Positions 33,432 to 44,335 of a stretch of DNA of 64,000 nt are shown one piece after another. The stretch comes from Paragonimus westermani. Its lineage: Eukaryota > Platyhelminthes > Trematoda > Plagiorchiida > Troglotrematidae. Each line of letters starts with the position of its first letter. Position 1 is the stretch's first letter. The stretch is taken from the NCBI GenBank assembly GCA_008508345.1, contig QNGE01001033.1, positions 73,128 to 137,127 on the forward strand, read 5' to 3'. Both the position numbers and the translations under genes were made by a program. The notes under the pieces are model-generated. The model ran no database searches, was not told the origin of the DNA, and saw only the letters and a program-made list of their open reading frames with translations.

Positions 33432-34506
33432 CGTACTGTTTTCAATCATTTCCACTGTTTACCTCATATCGAAAAACGCGGCACGCTGAAATTGATTGCG
33501 CGACGCTTTGTTTGGCCCTCTATGAAAAAAGACGTTCGCCTTTGGTCACAACATGTCTAGAGTGCCAAAGGAGTGAAGTACACAAGCATACGGTTACCAC
33601 ACCAGGCACATTCTCCGAACCGGACGCCCGTTTTTCCCACGTGCATCTTGACATCGTTGGCCCACTACCACCCTCCAACAAATGCACGCATATACTGACT
33701 GCAATCGATCGTTTCACCCGTTGGACTTTAGCTGTGCCCATCAGAGATATTTCAGCAGAGACGGTCGGTAAAACATTTTTAGAACACTGAATCGCTAATT
33801 TTGGTGTGTCATCTAAAATTACTACGGATAGAGGCACCCAGTTCCAGTCTTCTCTTTTTCGCAATTTCACGCAGTTTCTGGGTCGCTCGCACATCGAAAC
33901 GACAGCATACCACCCTTGTGCTAACGGTTTAGTCGAGCGTTTTCACCGACAATTTAAAGCCTCGATAACCGCTTAGTCCGACGCAACGAAGTGGAGTGAA
34001 CGTCTACCACTCATTCTCCTCGGAATCCGGTCTACCGTTGAAGAGGACGTTGGCTGTATCACCTCTGAGTTAGTTTACGGTACCAACTTGCATCTCCCAG
34101 GAGAACCGATTCAACCCTTGACTCATCCAGACCCAGACACGGACTACATTTCACGTTTACGACAGCACACGTCCAGCCTTCATTTCAAAACGACCCGTAA
34201 ACATTGGCGCCGAGAACAAAAATCTCCAGATTTGTTCACATGCAAATTTGTGTTTATGCGCCAAGACGCCACCAAGAAACCGTTACATCCACGATACCTC
34301 GGCCCTTTCAGAGTGGTTAAACGGGACGAGAAATTCTTCATTATTGGAAGGTCTGGACGAAGTGAATCGGTATCCATTGATCGGCTGGAACCAGCCTACA
34401 CAGAACAAGATGTTGACCCACCTGAACCGACGTTGACTGAGAGCAACCCCTCTCCATCCCCAACAGAATTACTTTCCCCTGCAGCTCAGCCACCTTGTTT
34501 CCTTTA
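33432..34506 (+). pseudogene. CsRn1-type integrase with GPY/F-like end (broken)
   Basis: A zinc-binding part lies at about 33,440-33,570 (HFHCLPHIEKRGTLKLIARR, then CLECQRSEVH). The catalytic core has HLDIVGPLPP (Asp at 33,650), TTDRGTQF (Asp at 33,827) and NGLVERF (Glu at 33,935), with 35 residues between the second Asp and the Glu: the D,D35E triad is complete. The C-terminal module holds PRYLGPFRVVKRDEKFFIIG (GPY/F type), then a Pro-rich tail ending at 34,506. Two in-frame stops, TGA at 33,788 and TAG at 33,975, inactivate it. Confidence 0.9.
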
Positions 34507-34659
34507 ACAGCGTACCACACGCAGAAGGCGATCTGTACACTGGCCGAAACATCTAACAGATAAAAGTACATGATATGACTATCGAGCCTTTGGTTTGTTT
34601 TCTCCCCACTGCCATTCTTTAATTGTTTTCAACCCACAGACGCTCTGGTAAACGGGTTT

Positions 34660-35124
34660 TGTAGCGTTGTATACGCTATTTTTTACTTCATGTTTTTTAA
34701 TGTTATGCATGCCTCCTCATCTTCTTCAACCTCGCATGTGCACATGAGGTTCGAACAAGGTTAATCGATCCACAGAGTAATCAATAACTTGAAAATTACA
34801 CTTTCGAGTTCGCACGCTCTGCTGTGTGTTCGCGTTCAGGGTCGGTGGCGTACAAATCTTTGGAAGGATTAGACTTCAGCGGAATCAACCGTTTAGTTCG
34901 GCAAATTTATTTATTCACCCGTCGTTGGAATTATCTCGATCGTGACGTCGAGACTATCTGGGGGACACACGACAAGTAGTATCAATGAGAATCCTCATTC
35001 GGTGTAGTGGAACACTAAACCAACGTGCCTCCATGAACTATTGTGAGTTATTTGTTTTCCTTCTTATCAGATTTCGACCTCCTATTCACACCTGAGTTCC
35101 CATATACTGTTCAGATCCACTATA
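34660..35124 (+). repeat. 3' LTR of CsRn1-like element
   Basis: 465 bp, the partner of 25,323-25,787. It starts TGTAGCG and ends CTATA, where the 5' copy ends CTACA. The integrase tail ends about 150 bp upstream. Confidence 0.93.
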
Positions 35125-35533
35125 CGCGATAACCAAGTGACGGCTCGGAGTAACTTGTTATAAGCAGGGTATTTTGCTACCAGTTACTCAATCTAAAATG
35201 AGGGACTCCGCGGCCACAGCAAAACAAAGTTTTTCTCTGGAGTCTCCTTTTAACAAGTATGAAGAAGTTGGCATCTTCGACTATTGCAAGACCGCCAGCA
35301 GGAATGTTAGTTCGAAGTGAGGATGGGCGTCCGCCGCACGCCACCTCTTGGTCAGAGCCCAACAGCACCAACAACATTAAGGTACAAACTTTCGTGTGCC
35401 AATAAATTTTTCCTCTTCAGGTGAGTGCTCAGTAATTTTCGTTGCAATTGGAAACTTATTTGGTGAGTCTGAACACAAACATCTACAACATTCCTTCAAG
35501 TTTCTCTGCCACAACCTCAGTCACAAATACTGA

Positions 35534-36052
35534 CTAGAATGACACCAGGCATTTGTCCATGTGGGGATTTTTCTTCTCCAAGGTCGAACTTTCCGGCGGG
35601 AGCTTCTGTTGATTATCCACGGCCATGTTTATGACGCGAAACTGTCCTTCAAATAAATCAGTACTACACCAAGGAAAAATTAATGCGCTTCGGGCACCAT
35701 ATGGCTCCCCCACTTGCAGGAACACCTTTTCAACGTTAGCGGAAACTGATACCGTGTATTTGCGAAAATGCGAAAGTTCTCCGGGGAAACTGTTGTTTAT
35801 GTGACACTTGTTATAGAGTTTTAATCGGAGGCATTCAAAGTTGTTCGGCAGCTCGAAAAAGTCTATCCGTACCTTGTCGGGCATATACGAGTTTAGTGCA
35901 GGATGATGTGGCAAGTGCCATACCCATGTTGTCGTTCCGCCAATCTCACATATGTAGGTCGTTGTGTTACGCCCTACCATCATGCCCGGATATCTTATCT
36001 CAGGTTCTCTGGCCAACCTTTTCTTTATCGCAGCAGGGTGGCCCACGGCCAT
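35534..36052 (-). CDS. Hypothetical protein, 172 residues, or terminal exon
   Basis: One of the longest uninterrupted frames in the window, with ATG at 36,052-36,050 and a TAG stop at 35,536-35,534; the frame is open a few codons further upstream. I do not recognise the family. The protein has mixed hydrophobic and charged composition with seven Cys, aromatic clusters (TTTWVWHLPHHPALN, FPWCSTDLFEGQFRVIN) and no clear membrane segment or signal peptide at this start. It could be the last exon of a minus-strand host gene or part of an unrecognised transposon; no polyadenylation signal is evident just downstream. A minus frame at 36,375-36,148 upstream might be related but shows no motif. Chance cannot be excluded. 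Confidence 0.4.
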   Translation of the reverse strand: MAVGHPAAIKKRLAREPEIRYPGMMVGRNTTTYICEIGGTTTWVWHLPHHPALNSYMPDKVRIDFFELPNNFECLRLKLYNKCHINNSFPGELSHFRKYTVSVSANVEKVFLQVGEPYGARSALIFPWCSTDLFEGQFRVINMAVDNQQKLPPESSTLEKKNPHMDKCLVSF

Positions 36053-37206
36053 ACATTTCTTATTAAGCAATACCCAGTCAGCTTGTCTTCACGGTGGGCC
36101 AATCACATGGTGACCGTCCGTAAGTCTTACGCTGCTTCCCGTCCTGCTCAATGCTCGTCTGCTCTTCGTGGAAGTCTTCTCCTCCGAAGTGTTTCCGTCT
36201 GAAAAACTGATTCACACACCCTCATGAGCAAAATAATTAATGAGATTTCACGTGCCCTGACAAGGTTTAGGCTACATTCATTCCAAAGCACGGTACAAGA
36301 AGGAACACCGAGATTCCTGCCAGAATTGGTCTTACTTGCATCAGGCTTATAATCATTGCCCAGCTTTCGTTCCACAATTCAGTGTGCTTCAAGGATGTCG
36401 CATCCTGCTAGAACCGCCGTGTTACTCAGAAATGAAATTTGTATAAAAAATCGCCACACAAGTGCCCAAAGGTAGCTGCCAACGTTGAGTGGTTGACGAT
36501 TGTTCTGCGTTTTGTAAAGACTCAATCACCATGCCAACCGTTTCCATTTACTCCATTCACGCTGACCACTCACCCTCTCACAATCGAAATGACCTTCATA
36601 GTGATTACAAGACCCTCTATAGTGGGCAGAAGAAATTATCCAAATTACGCGCGCAGCGGATCACTACTCGCAAGAACGTTACTCTTGACGTGTTATTAAA
36701 TATTTGTTCAGACTACGGGCGTTGCACAAGTGGCCGCATATGAACTTGCAGTACTCAAACTGTGGTCGCGTGCGTTGCTCGTACATGCGTAACCAAGCCA
36801 CAGGGAGAAATATTTCGGCAATTTGGAAAGATAGAGTCAGAAGTTGGAAAAAGTATTTCGCTCCAAACACCTAAGCAGCAGACAAATTTGACTTGAAGGT
36901 AACACATGACATTCCACGCCTGACATTCATCAAGTACTTCACAGGATCACAAGGTGTTGCAATGTTGCAACCGAATTATGTGATAAGCATTTCAGGGTTT
37001 GCATAGAGGTCTTGGCCTCACAGAGATCCAAACACTGCCGTGTGTAATGCTAATGCAGAATTCTCACGTCGAAGGAGCAAGTCAGGCCAAAAGTCCTAAA
37101 TCGTGGCACCGAACAACAGACAATTTGTTTGAAATATCATGTAAGACCTTGAAGTTTTGTGGGCTCGTTCCATGACTCAAAAGGTATTTGACAAGTTGGG
37201 CTCACA
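36053..37206. other. No gene recognised
   Basis: About 1.1 kb between the orphan frame and the first R repeat. Overlapping plus frames at 36,439-36,743 share no motif with known families that I can name. Confidence 0.4.
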
Positions 37207-37790
37207 ATTAACATTATTGAATCGTTCGCTAACGACTCAATTTTTCTCTGATTTGCGCGTAACCTTGGAACCTGATAAATGCCCTTCTTGATAGTCAAAA
37301 GTGTAACTAGTAGTTCAACTTCGGAGTGTTCAATGAGGAAGCATTTGTAGAAACCGGGTTTAACACGGTACTTAACTGGAGTTGTCCACATGGAAATCGG
37401 GCCTCTCATCTCGAAAACCGAAAAGAGAATGCGCCCGTACAACGAGGTGGACAAGTGGTTGTCGCTGTGTAATGGAGGGGCGATACAGCGGAATTGAGCC
37501 GACTCAGATAGATGGTAATCGGTTGGGTCGGGGCAAATATGCCGTTCGCGGGTCGAGGAGTGGTAGGAATTATGTTACTTGAGAAAAATTATGAAAGAAA
37601 AATATCTGGTTCCGGCAGTTAGAATAACATTAATGGAAACAGTAGCACTAAGTGAAATATGAATGGGAACTATTATTGCAGTTTATTCAAACAAGATAGT
37701 AAAACGCGAGATAGTCTCTCAACACTAATCAACCCAAGTAAGCCAATCCTAAAAATAGTTCAACAGAGCTTAACAAAATCAACTCTACTG
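37207..37790. repeat. R repeat, copy 1
   Basis: About 585 bp that aligns with 38,960-39,540 and 45,597-46,198. Shared anchors are TTATTGAATCGTTCGCTAACG (copies 1 and 3), ACACGGTACT / ATACGGTACT, the block TGCCCG-ACAAC, GTTGGGTC and the end AACAAAATCAAC. No protein motif is evident. It is followed within about 60 bp by a MITE copy. Confidence 0.6.
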
Positions 37791-37850
37791 CCTACAGCTC
37801 CCAATGGGCTCCGACTTGCTCGTCCTGTCTTAAAGGTGCCGAATCGAACG

Positions 37851-38230
37851 TTTAGTGCTCGTCGCACTAAGTCGCGTTTTCCTCAGGTACGCAATTATCA
37901 GACGCGAAAACCAAAAGGCCGTTGAGGAGAGAGACCAAGTATTTATTCGACGAAATGTACCGGTGGTCTCTGATAGCGCTGTAAAAGACACCGACACGCA
38001 AAATAGCTAGGGAGGCTAGAGACCGGCCGTCGGCGAGCGAGTAAACCGGAGGAATGTGACACGTGTGTCCTTCGGGTTCGCGCCACGGTCACATGACGTT
38101 AACAAACAGTCGGACAACATGCATCATGCTTACTTTCTTAATAGCCTAGGTACAATATGCAACTATGAGTTTTGGAACTATTTTACACACCATACCGCAG
38201 GCAGGCCCGGGAAATATCCAGGCCGCTACA
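37851..38230. mobile_element. MITE-like element, copy 2 (left end missing)
   Basis: Matches 7,730-8,109 at high identity, including GTACGCAATTATCAGACGCG, ACGTGTGTCCTTCGGGTTCG and the right end GGCCGCTACA. The inverted left end present in copy 1 is missing, so this is a truncated copy. Confidence 0.75.
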
Positions 38231-38959
38231 AACGCTAGAGAACCTTTGAGTGTTTGTAGTGAGACGCGCACCAACACTAACAGCGGTATTAATTACAGAA
38301 TTGATGATAGTCGCGCTCAGGTGTTGCACTAGAAGTCTCGTGTCAGCGTCAGGCATAAAAACGCGATGGGGGAGAAGATGGGAGCAGTCGAGTATCCATG
38401 CAATCGACTGTATTGCGCAACAATGTCTAGCGTTCAAGTAAACAAAATAAAGGAGCACACCCAAAGGTTTGTTGCTTCTCAATGTCTCCGTGTTTGTTCC
38501 GAAAAAACATTTGTGTGCTGTCATTTCAAACATTTTTTTGATCAGTGCGCTCAGCGCCCAAAAAGAGCAGTGGTTGGTGATGAAGGTATCAGAATTACTG
38601 GCGAAGCTTACCCTAGCTGCCGATGGGAACATCAATAGCGAAGGAGCAACGGAGTGCTCGATTGAGAAGACCCCCCAACGAATCAAAGTAAATACGTTGA
38701 GATGTGCCTTGACGCGTCTTCACGTTCGCTCCAACGAAATAAAAAACACCTAGAAAAGCCGTCCACAGGGGTCTTCTAAGTGATTTTACCTACCGTCGGC
38801 GCGTTAAAAAACGTCCATACGGTGATGGAGGACGTGAGGGACCAAGGTTCGGTGATGTGGGGTAGTCATGAACTTTCAGGGTTCAACCCGAGATTTGTCC
38901 ATCTGGAAGCGGCAAAATGTTATGCCATCACCTAAGGTTCCTCGGAGATAGCTGACAGT
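38231..38959. other. No gene firmly recognised; competing open frames
   Basis: Two long frames overlap on opposite strands: minus 38,183-38,686 (167 codons, running into the MITE) and plus 38,469-38,753 (95 codons, ending NTLRCALTRLHVRSNEIKNT). Neither has a motif I recognise. The plus frame has the more ordinary composition, but I do not call it. Confidence 0.35.
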
Positions 38960-39540
38960 TTCATAGTCCATCTCGTTAACAATCCAATTTCACACAGAGT
39001 TATGCGTAATTTGTTGTTTCAATAAGTGCTTTTTACAATTTCCAATGGCTTGGAAGATAATTTACTTTCATAAAGCTGGATTCAATACGGTACTCATCGC
39101 ATGAGTGCACAAGAGAATTAGTCCTCTTCTCTTGAATGTGAGCATTACTCAGAGATTGAATAAAGGATGTGCCCGTTTAACAAAACGGACAACTAGGCAT
39201 CGTTCAGTAATTTGAGACGAGGGAATGGAATTGAGCTCATTCAAACAAATGATCGCTGGGTGGGTCGCAGCAAGGCGCATGTTTACGCATCGTGAAACAA
39301 TAAGACTTGGAAATTACTCAAGAAAAACTATAGAAGAGAAACGTCTCATTTTGGCATTTAGAAGTTTACAGGGCTCAGACTGAATGAATGTAGGGGAACG
39401 GTAGCAATAGCTGAGGTAGGATAAAAGCTGATCAATGCGGGTTATTCAAGAAAGGTGATAAAACGCAGGACATCTTTCGAAACTAATCAAACCAAGTGGA
39501 GCACTCTCAGAACTAATTCAAAAGACGTCAACAAAATCAA
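38960..39540. repeat. R repeat, copy 2
   Basis: Aligns with the copies at 37,207 and 45,597. Copies 2 and 3 share TTCACACAGAGTTA-GCGTAA, GGATT-AATACGGTACT, TTGAGCTCA followed by TC-AACAAATG, and GCATCTAGAAGTTTACAGG / GCATTTAGAAGTTTACAGG. It ends near GTCAACAAAATCAACA. Confidence 0.6.
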
Positions 39541-40400
39541 CACCTTAAGGTGCCTGTAGCAGGGAAGAAATACTCCACAGGTTGAGATAATTGCTCTTCG
39601 GGTAGCCCGACGCTGTAGTCATGATTGCGAGTTGGGGGCGACGCGGATATCCAGTAAGACATTCGACAGGGCTTCTGATCGACAAGCAAGTTCAACAACA
39701 CAAACTCTGCCTTCAGTTTCCAACATGAGCGCACAACCAACCCGTTCACAACCGAATGATATGCGGTAGCACGGGAGTGGTGGCTTTTTAATTTGTGTAG
39801 CGTTTAGGCGGATCGCCCGCTTTTGAATTGCTGATCGCACTTGTTTGTCACGGTAGGGGGCGATCTTACAGTGCAACCCACCCTTCAGCTAGAGCTCGCC
39901 AGACCGTTGTGGTAATAACGTTGGTTATTGAGAGGGTTCCAGACCATCCAATGAAACGATCGATAATAGCGAGAATATAGTACGGTCACAGGGGACCAAC
40001 CATGTCTACGTGTAAATGTGACTAGCGGGCCCTGGAAATTCCTGCTATCGTGGCGTGGTTGTCTGGCTTACGTGCCGTTCTGATCCGGCGGGTTATGCTG
40101 ACTGCCACTCCGTACCCTGTAGGTTCAACACTGTCGGATTGGCCAATATGGGAAAGCCAGACGAAGGGCAAACGTGTGCGTTGTGGATGGTGCCAGTGTG
40201 TCGTGTCTTGGTTCAATTTGATGTATGTTTTCACTTGGTCTGATTTGGTGTGCTTGTGTGGTAGACTTGTCTGTGCATTATTGTTGCTCCTGAACATGTG
40301 CTGAGTCCCCTGGAATCTCACTGTTGAGCATGTTCTCGGCGTTTGATGCTCGTGCGTATGTGTACGTGCGTCACCATCTGCCTTGCAATGCATACTTTTG
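39541..40400. other. No gene recognised; may hold LINE 5' leader
   Basis: No supportable gene. The right part probably belongs to the 5' untranslated region of the plus-strand RTE LINE that follows. Confidence 0.4.
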
Positions 40401-40619
40401 AGCCGGAAGCTTTGACTGAGAGCCTAATCGCTCTCCTGTCTAAATATGGGGATCCAGGATATGACGGCTTAAACTCAATACCATACTGCATTGGCCATCG
40501 CGCAGGATAAACCAGGTCGTTCGGTCTGCTGCACTTGACAGAGTGGATAGGCGAAAATATGCTACTGCTAGACACCCATCCAACATGAACCCCCGAGCAG
40601 ATAATGCACACCCAAATGT

Positions 40620-41658
40620 CAGTACCCTGGAGATCAACCTCAGACAGGCCAGGAGACTCAAGACGTCTTCCATTGAGATATGGAATGTGCACACGCTACT
40701 GGATCGGCGCAGCAATGCAGAACGGTCGTAAAGGCGAAGTGCACCGATCGCTCATAGAATCGACTTAACAGTCTCGAGTAACCAAATTGGGCCCCGAGAT
40801 GCAGCTGTTGGGTGCACCTTCTACTGGATAAGTTGCCCCGCAGACGACGCTCGGGAGCAAGATGTTTGTTTCGTAGTCGCTGATCATACCAATGCTTTGG
40901 TGATAGGCAAACTGCACGGCATCAACCCTCAAACACTACCCATTCGCTTCCGTTCTCGCCGACTTAGGTCAGTGTTTGTAGTACAACTATGTGTCACACT
41001 GGCGATACAAAGGACAAGTTCTATGATCGGCTGTCCACCGCAACCCGGTCGGCGCCGGCGAGTGGCCGACTGTTTATTCTGGATGATCTGAACCTTCGAG
41101 TTTGGCGCGACTCAGTAGCTTGGCCTTAAGTCCTCGGACCCTGCGGCGTTGGTTCAGACAACGAGAACGGTGATCGTCCGCTCCACTTGTGTGCTACTCA
41201 CGAGCTGGTTATCATGAACACCCGATTTCAGCTGGCTGCGAGCGAAATCACCACGTAGACTAGTTTACGAAGCCGTTGTCATCATTTGCTCGATTCCATG
41301 ATTTCGCGACAGTGTGACATTCGCGGAGGGCGTACCACGCGAGTGGTGCACGGCGCTGTATGTAGTGCTGACCACAAGCTGGTCGGGACAAAATTGTTTA
41401 TTCACATATGTAGGCCTGTTTAATATAGATCATCCGAACAACGGCGAAGTTTGATGTAAACAATTGGAGAATTCCGAAATGAGAGCTACCTTCAGAGGTG
41501 TCGTTACCGCTCGTCTGCAGAACGCCCCTTTATCCAAGGATACGTGGGAACACCTCGAGGACCAGGTTAGGGCATCGGCCACCCAAACGGTCGTTGTCGA
41601 GTGCCAAAAAAGACCAGATTGGTCCAGTCACAACGTGACTATTTTCATTTTGGTATGA
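40620..41658 (+). pseudogene. RTE LINE endonuclease region (broken)
   Basis: The plus strand shows SSIEIWNVHTLLDRRSNAER (40,672-40,730), matching the AWNVRTLLD start of RTE endonucleases. Then GCTFYWISCPADDAREQDVC and FVVADHTNALVIGKLHGINP (40,815-40,935), with FRSRRLRSVFV after it. Further pieces to 41,440 are in shifted frames. The segment at 41,464-41,658 (TFRGVVTARLQNAPLSKDTW) corresponds to the linker before RT. At least four frame changes and several stops occur. The role in the family is nicking target DNA. Confidence 0.72.
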
Positions 41659-42299
41659 GGAAGGAATGCGGCGTTTCCCGTTTCCATAGTGGACCCAGAC
41701 AATGAAGACAAGAGTCGAATTCCGGAGTACTAGCCGTCACTTCGCCGACCGTGTTCGTAAAATGGAGGATGACTGGTGGAAGAAGAAAAGGTGATCAAAT
41801 AGAGGGCTATTACGAAGGTAGAAAACACAATGAGTCCTACGGTTCCTTTAAGGCGAATTGTGGTCCATCAAAGGACTGATAGACATGGACACTGGCTGTT
41901 CGCGCACCCAGCCAGAGGGCATCATGAAAGTGTGGCGCGAACACTTTAGTAGCCTACTAGACAGTTATGTTACCATTGATTGGGTGACCGTAAACAGCCT
42001 GCCTCAACCGGTCATCAAGTCCTCACTCATTCTTGATCCGGATTCTGCAGAAATGCAGAGAGAGAGATTGAACAACTGCACGATGGAAAGCTGCAGGCCA
42101 GGGTGGATTACCATTCAGAATCCTGATCAATGGCGGACCGGCGCTGGGACATGCACTGCCCCAGCTGAATTACTTCATCTGGGAGCACGAGGTGCGGCCG
42201 CTAAATCTCAAGGATACCACCGTCATACCATTGTTTGAAAGTGAGGGTAGCAAGCGATATCCCGGCAGCCATCGGGGCATAGGTCTGTTGGGCCGCGCG

Positions 42300-43165
42300 C
42301 ACAAGATGCTTACCAGAATCCTTCTGAACTGACTGGATACGGATATTTTGGAGATGACTGTTCCTGAAAAGCAATGCGGACTCTTGGTGAGTGGCAGTAT
42401 GATGACCCGGGGTTTGCTGTTTGTGAGCTACAGGAGGAGTGCTGGGAACACAACCAGCTCCTGCATACCCTATTTGTAGACTTCACCAAGGCGTTTGACT
42501 TCGTAGGTCGCAAGGCGCTGTGAACGGTGTTTGGTAAGTTCGCCAATGTGACTAGATGGCTGCGTGTAGGTATGAGGGAGAAGGTAAAGTCCTGTGGATC
42601 TACCGCTGATGATTTTGACATGGTCACTGGCGTGAAGCAGGGTTGTATTCTAGTCCCAGCCCCATTTAGTTTATATTTGACTGTCATGGTAACAGTCGGT
42701 TTTCGGGGTCCCGAGGAGAGAAGGGCGTTGAGTTAGAGTACCAGACGGACGAGCGTCCCAACCCGGTTACGTACTTCAGCAATGCGCATGCTCCTGTTTG
42801 CTGATGACAGTGCATTGCTGGCACACAGTGGAGAAGGTCTACAACGCCCAACGACGGCTTTGCGTCCGCGGTCTTCAAGTTCTGATTGGACATCTGAAAA
42901 GGTAAGATGTTTTCCTCTTTTCGGCCTTCTCTGAGTGGAGGTGATGTTCCTGTACCCCTCCAAAATTCGCGTCACTGTAGACGTTGTCGATAGCTGCATA
43001 AACTTTTGCTGCTTGGGTAGCACCGTGTCCATCTATCTGTCCATGGACCGCGAGCTGGGAGCTCGTCTAGCGAAAGCTAGTGGTGCTTTTGGATGCCTTG
43101 GAAAACATGTTTGTAAGAACAGTAGCCTGAAGGCAAGCACTAAGCTCCTTGTCCACCGATAAACG
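42300..43165 (+). pseudogene. RTE LINE reverse transcriptase (broken)
   Basis: RT motifs on the plus strand: LHTLFVDFTKAFDFVGRKAL (Asp present, about 42,460-42,520), DFDMVTGVKQGCILVPAPFS with GVKQGC at 42,629-42,646, and MRMLLFADDSALLAHSGE with FADD at 42,797-42,808. The thumb-like SCINFCCLGSTVSIYLSMDR, ELGARLAKASGAFGCLGKHV and LKASTKLLVHR run from 42,990 to 43,162. A stop near 42,520 and another near 42,735 split it. Catalytic Asp residues remain. Together these place it in the RTE clade. Confidence 0.85.
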
Positions 43166-43379
43166 ATGCTGTCTGTACTGCTGTATGACAGTGAGAAGTG
43201 AACATTGTATCAGCGGAACTTGAGCTACCTGATCCGCTTCTGTGGGCAATGTCTGAGGCATATCTTGGGTTTTCATTGTTTGCAAATGGTTCCGAACACT
43301 GCGGCGAGTGGACATGAGTGAGATGGAAGTCCTGCTGATGCCGAATCAGCTCCGCTGGCTATGCGACGTGAGGACCGAG

Positions 43380-43730
43380 TGATGACCGTATTCCGAAGCA
43401 GCTTCTGTATAGGCAGGTGAAATCAGGTAAGCAGAATCATGATGGCCATAAGCTGACATTTCAGGATGCTGTCCAATTAAGTCTTTCACACTGTAACGTT
43501 GATTGTAGACGTTGAAAAGAATTGGTGTTGAACCGGGTGGTCTGGAGGAATACGATTCGGACGGACGTCCTCAATTTTAGCGAGCAGTGATTGCGTGGCT
43601 GAGAACGAAAGCGCGCGAAAATCAAGGGGATCATTGGTACCATAGGTGACGGTTTCATGGTTATGTGGCAGTACGATTTGTGCGGTTACGAACGCGCTGG
43701 CTGTTTGGGATTAATGGGTCACCAGCGTAT
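43380..43730 (+). pseudogene. RTE LINE C-terminal tail (broken)
   Basis: In shifting frames the plus strand carries blocks typical of the RTE C-terminus: PKQLLYRQVKSG, HKLTFQDAVQLSLSHCN, then WEELVLNRVVWRN and IRTDV. These are followed near 43,675-43,720 by a pattern CGYERAGCLGLMGHQR that recalls the C2H2-like finger seen at the end of many RTE proteins. The equivalent region of the truncated copy near 19,560 has CDVC and GH in similar places. The role of this finger is unknown. Confidence 0.55.
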
Positions 43731-44335
43731 TAACAGTGCACCGTCGGCCAAGAAACGACGAGTACGTTAGGCTCAGTTAGATCATATAAGTATATCTACT
43801 CTATTTCTGTTGATGGTTGCATCGGTCAGTACCATGGTCGTATGGCAACCGGTCCGCTCCTCCTTTGTGGAACTTGGGTGTTTACGGTCTTCTACTTATT
43901 ATTCTCTCCGGTTTTGTTGATGTGTTGTATAATAAATGGTTTTTCTGTTCTTCTCGTAGTTCAGTTGGAATTTTGTTTTTCAACCTTATCTTCCCGGGGC
44001 TACACTCCTTTACTGTAATGTTCCTTGTGTCACACTTTACACGTCTTTTTTCTCAGTTTGGATCATATCATGGCAGTCTCTCTGTCTGTTTGTTCTTCAA
44101 GAGATAAGAGTTTACTTTTCGTGCTGGCGACTTAACTAATTAACCTGCATTGGCCAGCTGGACACAGAGGTTTCACTTTTACACCTACCCATCTTATTCT
44201 TTCGAGTTTACATTGGATGTGGTGTGTAGGTGGAACCGCAGATGGTGTAGCGCAGGAAATTTGTGTTGATGGTTAAGCGCAGGCGTCCTTTGGCTTTGGT
44301 CGCTGTGATTGGCTAATACGAATCGGATGCCGTCA

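Larger units (their letters stand above)
25323..35124 (+). mobile_element. CsRn1-like Ty3/gypsy retrotransposon with nested LINE
   Basis: A full-structure LTR retrotransposon: 465 bp LTRs at 25,323-25,787 and 34,660-35,124 (TGCAGCG...CTACA and TGTAGCG...CTATA), a tRNA-Trp-like primer site, gag with the CsRn1 zinc finger, protease, RT, RNase H and integrase in gypsy order. The possible target duplication is imperfect (CGGG before, CGCG after). Without the 4,766 bp CR1 insertion at 27,973-32,738 the element would be 5,036 bp, close to the about 5 kb known for CsRn1 of Clonorchis. Stops and frameshifts in gag, pol and integrase show it is inactive. Confidence 0.92.
40400..44335 (+). mobile_element. 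RTE-clade LINE, near full length, decayed
   Basis: A plus-strand LINE with endonuclease (about 40,620-41,440), linker, RT (about 42,300-43,160), a C-terminal tail (43,380-43,730) and a 3' untranslated region to about 44,335. The 3' part recurs at 19,300-20,225. The motifs differ from those of the RTE element at 1.4-4.5 kb, so two RTE lineages are present. Many stops and shifts show a long-dead copy. Ends are approximate; no target duplication was found. Confidence 0.8.

Noticed and set aside
38183..38686. 167-codon minus-strand frame
   Set aside because: Runs into the non-coding MITE copy 2, overlaps plus-strand frames and has no recognisable motif.
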